Part shown: one piece after another, positions 10,277 to 22,462 of the stretch
Layout: each line of letters begins with the position of its first letter
Numbering within the stretch: position 1 is the first letter of the stretch
NCBI GenBank assembly: GCA_035041965.1
Contig: JAPYMA010000107.1
Location: forward strand, 1-64,000
Source: Anisakis pegreffii
Lineage: Eukaryota > Nematoda > Chromadorea > Rhabditida > Anisakidae
Direction of reading: 5' to 3'
Length of the DNA: 64,000 bases
Program-made: the position numbers and the translations under genes
Notes under the pieces: model-generated
Databases searched by the model: none
What the model saw: only the letters and a program-made list of their open reading frames with translations
What the model was told of the DNA's origin: nothing

Positions 10277-11377
10277 CCGTTATCTGATGTGCTGGTTCCT
10301 CTTCGTAGTAGGTTTTTGTCAGCAGTGGTTATCACGTCGTCTCGTCATTCATTAGCCATTAGATGCCTGCTTTGTCCGTTTAGTATTAGATTCATAGCAT
10401 TTCCTTCACTAGAACAATCGTATAGGCTTCAGCAGTGTGCTTATCATAACCATTTACATTGAGCAGTGTCGATATTCGTACTTATTGTTTGGCTCAAGTG
10501 GTGTGTGTAGTTCTTCTCGTTGATACATATTGATTTGTTATTCAGTAATGAAATAAATATTCTGCGTGATTCTTTACCATCTTGATCACAAAAAGGCATT
10601 CGAAGATGCAACAAGCAGTGAGGCAGTAAGTTGTACCAATTTCATTGAAGCCATAAGTTACACTAAATTTCGGTAAATCTGAACCAAATTTCACTCTATA
10701 ACAAAATTCATCGAAATGATAAAATGTTCGAAGTTTCGTTGAAGGCACAATATTAACCAAACTTCACGGAAGCAGTAAACTGTAACAAGCTTCATAAGAC
10801 CTATATATGCCATGACCATTTGCCAGTACACTTCACAGTGATCAAGACATTGCACTCCTTACTAATCTCTAATCAGAACATAGATGATTACAGTAATCAT
10901 AATCGAATGGTTATCAATATCCATGAAGATGAACGAAAACAAGCGAGATACACGGCCTGAAAGAATGAAATTAGCAACAGAAGGTGAAAAGGAACCATGA
11001 GTCGGTGAATGATGCACTTTTGAACGAAATGGAAGTGCATCATTTGTGAGGAATGTTTTGCATCGGGTATGGTTTCAATAATAACGCTCCGTGTGAATGT
11101 TCATTGCTGTTTTATCTATCAACAACTAATAAATCAACAAAACTCTTCATTTACAGTACCAATGTCAGCACCGCATCAGTCGAACGTCTCTATTTGAGAA
11201 GCATCATACAAAGAATTTAAATGAATACAAGCTCGATTCGGTCCATTTAGAACTGCAAACTATAAAAGTCTTTCACAAAGCCTTTTCTCGGTGATTTTAT
11301 GATGAGGCTTACCGTACCACTGAGTCATCAATGAGAGAAATGCAACTCAAGGAAATGAGCAACGATATAAGTTGTGC
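10277..11377. other. Non-coding stretch with degenerate short repeats
   Basis: I see no gene. From about 10625 to 10800, a loose unit of about 28 bases (AA-TTTC--, GAAG, AAGT motifs) recurs several times with many changes. The dispersed repeat shared with 6993-7050 begins at about 11378. Confidence 0.4.
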
Positions 11378-11432
11378 GCAAACAAAGTTTTACGTTCACA
11401 TAACAAGTTGTTTGCGTGAGAGATGATGGAAG

Positions 11433-11640
11433 TAGAGCTGGGAACTGCAAGATTTTTCTCGGTAATCCCCGACCGAGAGCCCTGTCGGTGATTACCGCAA
11501 CTCGGTATTTACCGACTGCATAATTTTGAGCGTCGGCCGGTTGCGGTTCGGTTGCAACCGCGGGGCGACTCGCCACGGTCACCGACCGAGCGAGACTTGT
11601 CGATTGCGGTCGGTAATCCCCGCAACTCGGCACAGTAAGA
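11433..11640. repeat. GC-rich repeat-like block
   Basis: This stretch is much richer in G+C than its surroundings. It is full of CGGT/ACCG motifs, and GGTAATCCCCG occurs near both ends. It lies exactly where the downstream duplicate departs from the upstream copy, so it is probably an inserted non-autonomous element. No clear terminal inverted repeat was found. Confidence 0.45.
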
Positions 11641-12189
11641 ATGAGTTCAGTGAGCGTGCGGTGAAATGCGCAGTGGAAACTTGATATAATATTTATTGTT
11701 CAGTTCTCAATGATAAATTGATGATAACAGTAATTGGCCACTTAGCATATAGTATCTTCACACAATATTAATTCAAGATAATTGACAATGACGATAATAA
11801 TTGACCGTAACGATGAACAATGATGATTCACAATATTTCACGGTAGCAATGAATATTACAATATCACAATACAATTGATTCTTCTTTTAACTATGACGAC
11901 TTGTAGCATACCTTCTCCAATATGAAACATGACCAGCGACTTATGACTGCGACTTAGGACGACGATCTTCCGTTCCTTTCTCCTTAAGTACTTGCATCTC
12001 CCATCTGTCTCGGAATTCATTGGCCATAGTTTCCCATAACATTTTCTTATCGTTTAGCCATCGCTCCAGGGAATCTTTCGCCTGTTAGATCTGAATTAAA
12101 GATATTAAGTACGTTGTTTGGGTTATCTTCCAAATTTTTGAAATTTAGATTTTTATGTTTTGAGAGTGAGGTGCTCGACTTGGTTACAT

Positions 12190-12590
12190 TACCTTATCAA
12201 TCTTATCACTATCATTTCACATGATGCACTTTTTTTCCTTGAGCCAAATGAGTTCATTATCTATTGATTTTGCTGCAACCTGCAATTCAGGAGTGAGATA
12301 TTTTCTATCATTAACTGTACTTTAAACTACTTGAGAATCACTGCAGGACTTTGTATCCCAAACATTAGCTGTCTTTGAAACTACTTCAGAATCACTGCAG
12401 GACTTTGTACCCATAAATCAAACCAACTTACCCAACATTTGAAGTATGCTTACGAAACCCATGATATGTATCGATAAGGATGAGTGACCTCTGCAATAAG
12501 CTCAATAGAGAGAGGGCTTAAATACTGTCAGTTTGAAGCGCCACATTCATTTTCCGTTGTGGACTCAAAATGTTCCGTTCCAAAACAACA
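12190..12590 (+). repeat. Direct repeat, copy 2 (duplicate of 7337-7720)
   Basis: This is a near-identical copy of the upstream promoter and first-exon block, including the two 52-bp units and the TTAAATA. It continues into the truncated gene copy described next. Confidence 0.85.
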
Positions 12591-12698
12591 ACAGTGCAAA
12601 ATCTTTTCGTTACAGTACTGCTCCCCCTGGTCTCAGGCCTACATTTCAAAGGTAGCTGTCACCAACAGATTACTTCTCAAACAACACCTCTCTGTTGA
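12570..12698 (+). pseudogene. Truncated duplicate of the cysteine-rich secreted-protein gene
   Basis: The copy starts with the same MFRSKTTTV. A deletion then joins exon 1 directly to the end of intron 1 and into exon 2 (FVTVLLPLVSGLHFKG). The join stays in frame and still gives a good signal peptide, but further deletions shift the frame and it stops after 42 residues. No later exons are present. It could be expressed as a 42-residue secreted peptide, since the promoter block is intact. A dead partial duplicate is more likely. Confidence 0.65.
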
Positions 12699-13785
12699 CA
12701 GTGGACAACGGAGAACACCTGCGACAGCACAAGACTCCAGTGATCTGCCGATCTTCAATAAATTCTTTATTTCGATATCCGCCTTGAAACCAAATCCCTT
12801 TGTTGTATTTCTTGTTGATTATCGGAGTGGAATTACAAATTATCATTAGAAAACGATAATGTTGATGAATACGATTTAAAAAAGTAGAAATATCTCGGCA
12901 ATTGTGATAATTTCGAGAAAAATGTTTCCGCAACATAATATTTTTTATCTAACAGAATATTGGAAAGCATTTTTTGCGTCCTGTGTTGATGATCGACCTT
13001 GACGGTTGTTCGTGTGACAAGTGATGAATTTTTGCAACCTTTCAATCGTAACACATCACGTTCTAATAGCGCCATTCCTTTACGAAGAAGTTTCAAGCTG
13101 CTAAAACCTAATGATGTAATCCTCGCTATCTCCTGCAGATGTAACTATGGATCCTCTGATCAAAAGTGCTAAATTTCTTTCAAGAAAGAAATTTATTCTG
13201 AACCATTTTAGGTGCAAGGAACTATTCGTTGAGAAGTGAATTCGAAAGCGCTTAAAAAAAAGTTCTAAAAAATTATGACAATCGGAGTTGATATCAATAC
13301 AGTGGAACATAGGAATATTTGAGGGAAAGGATGAATTAGAAAGAAAAGCAAAATCAAATTACAGCCTTGAAACGTGCAAGAAATACAAGTAACAGGTTAT
13401 ACACAGAATACGGGCAATTGTGTTGCGCAATTGAGGAGAAAAACTGTGCCAATTACGTTCTAATGACTCGTTAGAATCCAAATTCAGTCATATCGTTGGG
13501 AATCAGTGCTCCGCACTCTCGGCGCAGTGATAATGTTGAATGAAGTAACAGTGCACTCGATCTGGAATTGCTGTTGAATCGAAAGAAGCATCAGTATACA
13601 GCAATTCACAGCCACCGAATGCACTACAAATTTTATTGCGTACATAAAGAATAATATGTACGGGTAAATTTTCATAAAAATGCAACGACAAATACGTTCA
13701 TAATTTTGATTGCTAATCCAAAATATAATTTTAGCGGTCATCAATAACTTATAACTACACATGACCACAATCGTTTCACAGCGGT
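12699..13785. other. Non-coding stretch
   Basis: I see no gene. On the minus strand AATAAA at 13632-13637 lies about 150 bases past the stop of the first mARC gene and is a likely poly(A) signal for it. Confidence 0.45.
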
Positions 13786-15995
13786 TCAACTTATTTGATA
13801 TGGTTTGCGGTTGTATCGTGCCAACACCTTGTCGCCAACGTGTATGGTGCCGCATTCGTTGACTCCCATGAAGACGCCGAAAAACGGTTTTTGCTGGAAG
13901 AGCTTTCGGAGTTTTCCTTCTGGAGCTAGTCGATATCTAGAATTTCATCGGTGAGTTCGGCCTCTGATAGGATTCGCACATCGTGTTGTTGAGGATCGAT
14001 CAGAAATTGAGAAAAACTGTTGGGATTAGATTGATGAGGAACATACCGTCGAAGCTCGCGCAACGGTTGCCCATCTGGATCTTGCACGCCGTTTGCCGGA
14101 TTGATTGTTATCACATGACATCTTAAATCCATATTTATTTAATTCTCTTTCATTGTTTCGTTCGAAATTTCTCCCAAATAATTTCATTTACTTTCATGCG
14201 AATATGCGTTCTACAAAATAAGCTGAGGATTGAAATAGCAAGTTCTACATCGTTTTGGAGCGTTAATAGGTGTTGCAATGCAATTATACGCAAAAACGAT
14301 ATCATGTGAGAAACTCGGAACGATCACGATTCGTGCGGTTTCCAACACGAAAAATTCTTGTGAGACCAAAGTAGACCGTATGTAATAATCGCCTTTTTGT
14401 GCAATTCAAATCGTACGTGGAACATTGTGATCGAAAGAGTAGCCGCGGCCAGTTACCTAGGACATGGTTCATAACAGTCGAATACGGCGTCACCGATTTT
14501 GAGCTCCATCCACCAATCCTCATCAAATGCTGAGCATCCATCTATCACTATATTGCCTCGGAAGTATCGGGCATTAAACGGCTTATTGTTACCACAACGT
14601 GATTTTATGTCCGAAATCGATGCGCTATTCAAGCACATGAATGGTGCGACATAAGGATAGGCGATCTGAAACGTACTCAGCAATCGAATATTCGTCTACA
14701 TATTGCAATATGCAGTGAAATTTGTTCTGATGAAGGAAGGTGTATCAAGTGAACGAAGAATGTCTCTGGATTATGTGTAGACATTGCCACGATCGAACAA
14801 GACGTAGTTGTTTGGAACCTTCTCGTTTCTGGGTATCCAACTGAAAAGCCATCCATATTTACGACGTGACCATCGCTCACTGTAGAGACCATCAACATAG
14901 CAAAGCAAACCGAATTCGTCCTCCTTCCCCAAAACATTTGCAATCCACTTACCGACTTCAGCTCCACAGTCGAGACCCGCTTGTCGCACGTTACCGAACA
15001 ATCTCAAACATAATAAATTGATTGCTGCATGCGATTATCCGAAAAGAACATTGGGAAAAGTACTGTATTCATGCAGATTGTCATGGTTATGTTTCTTGAC
15101 AGAGACCCAACCCAAAAGGTTGCCTGAGAGAATCGTTTGACAGCGCTAGGAGCCACTTCACTAATTCGATCATACTCGCATAAGAATGAGCATCAACATA
15201 TGAATTGATCAGATAGACAAGATGATAAAGTATCAGTGATATGACAGAATGTTCAATGGATATAATAAATCCATTTGGAATGATGAATATACGTGACTGG
15301 TAATGATAACAATGAAGAAGAGATGAATGAAAGCAATGATTTGGTCACAAATACCTAACAGTAACGACATTATGTCTTTTAATAACTTCTTCGATATCAA
15401 CAGAAACAGGTTTATGGCCCGGCGCTGATAGCGTTAAAATTCCATTTTCAACGTTCGGCTCGACGACCACCAAAGAGGCACACTGTTTAGCATCTAGATT
15501 AACTAGAGTCGATTTGACATAAACACAAAAATGACGATCTCTCAAATCACCATTTCTACCACCCAATTTGGTGACCTCCAGTGCTTCTACCTGAAAACAT
15601 AACAATTAACAGCTCACTTGATTTAGAAACATTTATATTGAAAACTGTGGCAATAATAATATTAATGGTGATAATAATGATAACAGTGATGAAAACAGCA
15701 ACAGTAATAACAATTATTCTATGTCCTTTGATAAGAGTGATAAAAGCAAGTTCTTGTCTGCGGAATGGCAAGTTCTTTTAATCAATGCGACTGAAACATC
15801 CATATTACGAACAGATACCTGCTGTCCACGGCATGACTTAACCGGGTATATGTAAAGCTCAGCAACAGTTCCAATCGGTACGAAAGGATATCTTATATCT
15901 TTGACGGCTCTCTGTAGCCATCTAATCGCATAGTACAGTCCCGTGGCACCGATCACGACGGCTCCACCAACATAAGCAATTTGACGTGTGGACAT
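13786..15995 (-). CDS. mARC-like MOSC domain protein, copy 1
   Basis: Six exons on the minus strand: 15819-15995, 15355-15590, 14819-15002, 14457-14665, 14047-14121 and 13786-13936. They give 343 residues, about the usual mARC length. Intron phases are 0, 2, 0, 2, 2. Residues 5-25 form a hydrophobic N-terminal anchor, as in outer-membrane mARC. MOSC_N begins at TVAELYIYPVKSCRG (about 43-57). The MOSC domain holds the FRGN-IVIDG motif and CPRRC, whose last Cys (270) aligns with the molybdenum ligand of human mARC1 (Cys273). The end carries FGVFMG and HVGDKVLARY. Known mARCs reduce N-hydroxylated compounds with electrons from cytochrome b5 and its reductase. All key residues I can check are present. 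The ATG follows AG directly (TTCAAG), which could be a spliced-leader acceptor. ATG choice is supported by the anchor and by its paralogues. Confidence 0.93.
15650..15720. repeat. AAT/GAT-type simple repeat in intron 1 of mARC copy 1
   Basis: Imperfect TAATAAT, GATAATAATGATAA and AACAGCAACAG runs make up this intronic stretch. Confidence 0.5.
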
Positions 15996-16500
15996 CTTGA
16001 ATTCACGAAGTAATTGTTTGTCATCAACAATGAATAAACTTTCGAGGGACCGTTATGACTGCACTTGCAACGTTCTAATTTCCTTTTTCAGGTGAGAACT
16101 TTTTACACTTGCCCGTTAACCAGCAGTGGATTTTCATAAACACAGTAATAAAACAATGTACTGAAAAAGTTCTTCAGTCCCAGCTATGGACGGCAACAAA
16201 ATCCTCTTCAAGACGAACTCTGATTACATATTTTTCAAGAACTTGTATGTTGTGAAAGCTGATTCCTAACTGAAAGAAATATCAATGAAAGTCATCACTG
16301 GGAGATGCTGCACTAGTGAATATATAAAAGTGCTTTCCAAGAACTGGTTTTGAATGATAACCAATTGATGGCACTTAATAAACACTTTGTCAAAAAACAA
16401 TGGAATGTTTTCTTGAACTATTCAAAGATAATGAATGCATGAACGAATAGAACCAACATCGTTTGACGCAAGCATGAAAAGAGCAACTCCATTGGAGATC

Positions 16501-16560
16501 GATCACAAGAGATGAGGTCATATCAGTAGTGATCGCAAGAGATCGGGTCATATCAGTGGG
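16501..16560 (+). repeat. Two tandem copies of a 30-bp unit
   Basis: Units 16501-16530 and 16531-16560 share GATC-CAAGAGAT, then GGTCATATCAGT, with about four differences. Confidence 0.7.
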
Positions 16561-18769
16561 CGGTCAACTGCGCACTACGATTCACCTATAACAACGTACA
16601 TCTTTCAGTGATGTAATGAAAATGCCGGTTGTTGTGTTGTTGAAGACTGATGAGCGACGAAGAAAGCCCGAGACGACGAAAGACAATACTTTACCCGAAA
16701 GCAAAACCATGACAATGCAATCTCTCCCTTACATAGAGTTTTTTGTATATTTCTAACGATAAGACGACAACTCATATACAAAGCAGCAGATCATGTATGC
16801 TAGTTTGATCACATATGCTAACTCGATCACTACACAACAGCGGTCATCACTTAGGGTGTTTCATGCTCATCGTTAAGCACATTCATTCTGTAAACACAGT
16901 AAATGGGTCAGGCCTTAGGATTTTCAAAATGTGTCGCGAATGGGATTCGATTGAGTTTAGACACATAAGTATTGAGTTCACACAAAATATTCGCATGAAA
17001 AAAAAATAATAAAAGCTGCATTTGTGGTGACCACGAGTAAAGTGAGAAAATTAGCTATGAAAATTAAAGTTAAAACGGGAAATCAGCAAATAATCAAGCG
17101 AACGAAACCATCAGAAACAGATATGCAATCGAAACAGAGATTATATCAAAACATCAATGGTCAATGCAGTTGACAGCAGACTCTTCACTCTTCAACTGTG
17201 AACCTTTCATACGAATCAGTGCTTCTCACGTTTGGAAGTTCCAGTCGGCCTTGAATGCTTCGGCAGGCCACCATTCCCTGTTGTCATAATTTACTATTTT
17301 CACGCACATCGACAAAACTTAGCTGAAAATGGCCTAGAAATCTCCGGTTACATGAACGAAATTAAGTCTCAGAAATGAAAAATCATTTTTCTTTGTTCAC
17401 CAACTGCAGAAAATTCATGATCCTTAGTTACTAAAACTGAAAGCCAGTGGAAAAAACATTCCTTAGCGATGGAAAAATTAAGATTTATGAACAAGTTCCT
17501 TTCTTCATGAAAAAGATGCAGGCATTTAGCATTCGAGAAATTATCTTCGGTTAGAACGAAAAGCAGTCGTTCTATCAATGTGATAGTTGAGCAATAAGTG
17601 GACATCCATCAATCTGTGAATATAAGCCTGAATTCCCGTGTTTGAGATGTGAAAATTGCGCAAAGCCTACCATTTTGTATTCCAATTCCACTTCCATGAT
17701 CAGTCGTTATGCAAGGATTTTAGGAACTCCAGTGATCGATTATGATTGTTTGAAACACTTTCAAACATTTCAGTCATTAATATTAAAAGACTTGCTGTCA
17801 TTTGTCACGGAAGAAGTACTGCATTGATTGGAAATGCATTTATCAAAGATTGACGGTAAAGAAATTGTCATAAGATGAAGGAAAAAAGAAATCGATACAT
17901 CAAATATGACCAATGATGAGAAAACAAACAAAGTTCTTGATGAATTGAACATGTAATTGAAGTAGTGAATTATCGACAATTTGGAACTGCTATGACCTGA
18001 AGTACTGAGTGCGAACATGTTTCCAGAAATTAACCATTTGGATACATTTTCGAATCAGTGAATCTGTACATTTAACAAATTGGTTGAAAAAATGAACTGA
18101 AGTTCGTGCCCAATGGAAACATGAAGCACAACATACCTAACATACCAATTTTGAAACACAAGGGAGCAAGCCTCGAAGATCACAACACAAGTCACTCTCA
18201 GTCACCAATCACGGCCAATGCTTTGTTCTCGGAAGTAACAGTGTCGAAGATCCGGATTCACACAAATAAGTTGAAACGAACGATCGTAGAATTCGGATGG
18301 CTTTTTTTTTGGACACATTCAAATATGAATTAACCATCAGAGGCCAAAACTTTGACAGAGGAGGTTTACCGTCGAAAACACCACTCGCGCTCGAATCAAA
18401 GCTCCAAAATTTATCCTGTATATCATCACAAACTTCTCCACCAGCGTTTTCAATGGATCATTCAGACCATTCATTTAAGAGACATATTTCCTGAATTCAT
18501 TCATAAATTCTGGGAAATGGACCAAAATTCCTGTTTTCTATGCATCCCACCAAATCTTTTTAGTGCGACCAACTAACAACAATTGACGAATTCAAAAGCA
18601 CTCGTTCCTCTTGCATCAAAACAATAATCTTCCTTGCCGCACCAAAGAACATAGCCAATTGGTGGAGATGAAGTCAACCAATGTGTTACAGAAGTCACGA
18701 AATATTTGAGACTAATTCAAACTGAGTTTAGTTCAGGCACAGGTGGGCTAAAGCTTCTCGGATAATAAC

Positions 18770-18949
18770 AGTGATGGCATCTGACCGACGTTAGGTCGCA
18801 AAAAACCGACAAATTTCGGTCGCAACTCCGAAAAACGGATTCTGACCGAGCAATTTTGATGTTCGACCGGAATTTCGAATGTCGGAATGTTGAAAAGTCG
18901 ATTCGGTCGGATTCTGAACGAAGTGAAGTTTCGTTCGGAAACCATCACT
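18770..18949. mobile_element. Small MITE-like element
   Basis: AGTGATGG at the left end is matched by CCATCACT at the right end, 180 bases apart. The interior is full of CCGA/TCGG motifs (GACCGA, TTCGGTCG, GGTCGGATTCTGA) unlike the AT-rich flanks. No clear target duplication was seen, so the exact ends are uncertain. Confidence 0.5.
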
Positions 18950-19819
18950 ATCACGTAGTTAAAATGTGAGCAGACAGAATGTTTGAGGAATTTTTTCGAA
19001 ACTTATGAGCGGTTAATATTACGCTATGATTGCCCTTTATGACTTTTCAACTTTCATGGTTTCAGCTGAGAACATCGAATTGGACCTATAGACTGTGCAA
19101 GCATGCAATACATGCGGTTTGTTTTGGAGTATGACTTCTCGTGCCGTGGCACGTTGCATGAGAATTAAAATTGCATGATTTTTTTGTGTATACTGAATCC
19201 ATACCGCGACTAACACTGTTGTAATTCCTGTCGAACTATTATTTTGAGTAACGCATGATTTTATTGCTTGTTAGAAGTGGAATCGTCATTCGTATCATTC
19301 ATTTTTAGTCGTTGATCTTTAATTTAGAAAATGGCCTAAGTATTGAGATGCGCCCATACAAATAAATCGCGGCCGAGAGAATCATCCACTGATTCAAAAA
19401 ATGATCGAATTGTGTTGGTTTGGAATATCGATTGAAGTTCGAGTTAAACGTCAGCTCGGAATTATCGCTTTCAAGATTTCGTGTGATAATTTTTTAGTTT
19501 ATGTTTAGTTGAAAGGTAATCCTATGACCCTCTATCAGATATTTCCTTTTGACGAATCTCAATATGGTATCGTTTTTATGCTTCATTCGGTTTGCGGTGT
19601 TTAAATAATAGTTGATATCGTGCACTATGTCGAAACGAAATCGTTTACATCCAGACATATCCATGCGAGTTAAATGTGTTTGTGTATCCAAAATTATCGA
19701 CAGCAACTGCACTGATAATGTCCATATGGAAAAATGCAGATTCTCATGAATTGTCTAATTGTTTATTGATGTTATTGTGGGGTTTCAGTATGAGATAAAA
19801 CGATTACACACAGCAATCT

Positions 19820-22462
19820 TTACGGCGACAAACAAAGATTGGTAGACGTATCACACTTCGAACCCTGGAACGATGTGCAGTCAGAATCCTGATGGCAACC
19901 ATCACCAATCTTGTAAATGGGTGCAGACCAAAAATTGCCCCTGAAAGTTGAGAAAATAATAGAAAAGATGACGATTATATAGCAAATATTTTTCTAATTT
20001 AAGATAAGTATCGTCTAAATGATCAATTAACAGTCTCATAATGAAAGAGATGGTCTAGCGCTGGGCTAAACGTTGATGATCGTAATTTGCTTACTGATTG
20101 CGATATTCGCAAACAACGTTGACTTGCTTCCAGCCACTTGTGCCTCTTGTACAGTTTTGTATACCGCATCCTACTTTTGATGTTTCACCCCATGCCATCT
20201 GAAATGTTAACATCGTTTCATGTTCTTGTCATTTGATCATGCAAAAGATTCAGTTCAGGATGGAATCGAATGCGGCAAAAGTTCATTTTGGGAGCAGCCA
20301 TGTTTCTGCTAATTAACAGATTTGAAATTTTCATTATCGATCTTGTGCCAGATCCAATGCGTGTTAACAGCGCATTCATTCTTAATGGATTAAACCATTA
20401 ATTCGATGACCTGAGTCCAATGACCAGCAACTCCGAAAATAGCGCCTTTAAACGGAACTTCGTTGTTCTCAATCTTCATCATATCGTCAGTTACTTGTTT
20501 CAACTCGGACCACCAAGCCTCTGACGCGGTCACTCCGTATTTACCTGAACAAAGCCATCATTTAATAAATTTTTCGGTGTACGTTTGGTTCAAAAGGGTT
20601 CCATCACCATGAAGAGACGAACTGACGGTTTTGCTGACGGACTTTTGAAAGATGCAACAGGATTAGTGTCAACGAACGCGTTGAATGAGATTTGTCTACC
20701 AGCCACATCCAGTGATGCTCAAACTCCAGAGGCAACATGAGTTTTTTTGACTCCACGAAAAAATCAGCTGGAATTGGAGGCCGAACTTTCTTGCTGGAGC
20801 CCGGGCCGGACCGGGAATAAGTAAAAAATTAGAGGTGGGACCAGACTAAAAGCATGAATTGTTTAAGATGTGGAGCTGGATCTGATCGTTCTATTCACCT
20901 AGATCTCCCAAACTGCCGGTTGTTGAGGAAGCGAAGATGTTTTCTCCAGCATTTCTGAAACTTTGAGGTGAATGCTCAAACACACATCGGTTAACCCACT
21001 CCTGTGACTGCTTCTCCAAATCGCAATCCCATTTCTGCAACATACACATTAGGAAACAAGTTCAGTATGACATTCAAAGTTCAACAATTGTTTCACTCAT
21101 GTGGCTGGGTCTTCAGTTCTAACTGATTCAGTTTTGTGCATTTTTGCACTGAGCCATAAAGATAATAGGTTTCTTGCGAATAGCACTCTTTTCTGCCCTT
21201 CATCACCGAGTCGTGTTCAGATATCGCTCAATAAATTGTGCTGATCGCTTTGCATAAAAATCGAAAACTTTGATAACTGAGTCCAATTCATGTAAGGTTG
21301 ACTGCTTGGAAGCGTCATCAATATAGTCTGATTACCGTAACATTCAAATTTCAAATGAATTGAAGTAGAAGGTAAACTAATCAAAGACTGACCATTGCAT
21401 ACATATTGGCTGCTTTCGGAATCGGAACATCACCCTTTCGCAGCGCCTTTCCATGAACAATAGTTTCACGGAGTTGGTTGTGCTTTGCAACGATCGCTTG
21501 TTTAGCGGCTGGAGTGAGCAGTGAGTTGGGGCAGTCCCATTGTGCAGTCACTGAAGTAAGTAATTAGAGATGCATTTGAGAAGTATCCAATTCAGCGGGG
21601 CTTGAAGGTTTTATTTGCTGTCGTAGTTATAGCGAAGTTCATCTTCCCATATTCCTCAGATCTGTTGCATTTTACAAGAGGACAATGAAGATGGCTTCTG
21701 TTGGGAAGAAGACATTGACTAATCAACGAAAAGCGTTTAACGAATTGCTCTCCCTGTCCTGTATCATCAGCGCCTGATTATCATTTTGATGTCCACGCAG
21801 CGCTCATGAATTAGTCGCCGTTTTAAGCGGACCGCAAAAATTTCGACAATTTACCGGATATTAAAGCTAATTTTCGTGGTTCAGCACACGACCTTCTAAT
21901 CTGTTCTACAGTCATTTGGTGTTGGGATGCCCGGAGTGGATTTTAGACAGCTGCTAACAATAGTTTGAATCATGTCAATGTTTTGAAAATGCCTGTGGTT
22001 GTGAGCGATGTGCGACTACAATCACAAGCTTTTATTACACCCGCACACTAATCATCCTCAATTGATATCTAACTCGCATATCACCCATAATAACAAATGC
22101 AGTCATTCGAAACCCATGCACATCGTAATATCACCACTCAGATTGGATCCGAAAATGAGAGATGTTTACTCGCTAAAATCGAGTGCTGACGGTAATTGGG
22201 CATAGTTGGAGTAAACTCAACAACAATGCCTCATTATGAGGATTTGTTCTGATACTGAGCTGATCATCACCACCGGAATTGTTCACTGAACCACGTGAAT
22301 CGCGTGAATGAAAGCACAGTTTTGACAAAGGTGCGAGGGAGGCACCAACCTCATGCTCACACTCGCTACCAACTTCTCTAGGAAATGTTTCTCGATTGGC
22401 ATCAATGTCGACAACTCACCGATTAGGGGCAGAAGACCGAGGAGCGCAAATAATGCCGGCAT
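19820..22462 (-). CDS. Secreted CAP/SCP protein (venom-allergen-like / ASP family)
   Basis: Six exons on the minus strand: 22420-22462, 21393-21550, 20899-21034, 20411-20544, 20095-20198 and 19820-19940. They give 231 residues, the normal size for a single-domain nematode CAP protein. Exon 1 runs into exon 2 to give a clear signal peptide (MPALFALLGLLPLIVTA). The four cavity residues of the CAP fold are present: H88 (FEHSP), E98 (AGENIF), E126 (WWSEL) and H154 (GHWTQ). The CAP1 signature GHWTQMAWGET is perfect. The CAP2 site VVCEYRNQGNF has Glu after Cys where most members have Asn or similar. A Cys-rich tail (DGCHQDSDC) follows. N172 sits in an N-C-T sequon. Family members are secreted and, in parasites, often act at the host interface; the role here is not shown by the sequence. 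The gene sits between mARC copies 1 and 2 on the same strand. Confidence 0.95.

Larger units (their letters stand above)
15996..19819. other. Intergenic stretch, no gene seen
   Basis: Between mARC copy 1 and the CAP gene I found no exon chain with sensible splice sites on either strand. It holds a 30-bp tandem repeat (16501-16560) and a small inverted-repeat element (18770-18949), both listed separately. Confidence 0.45.
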
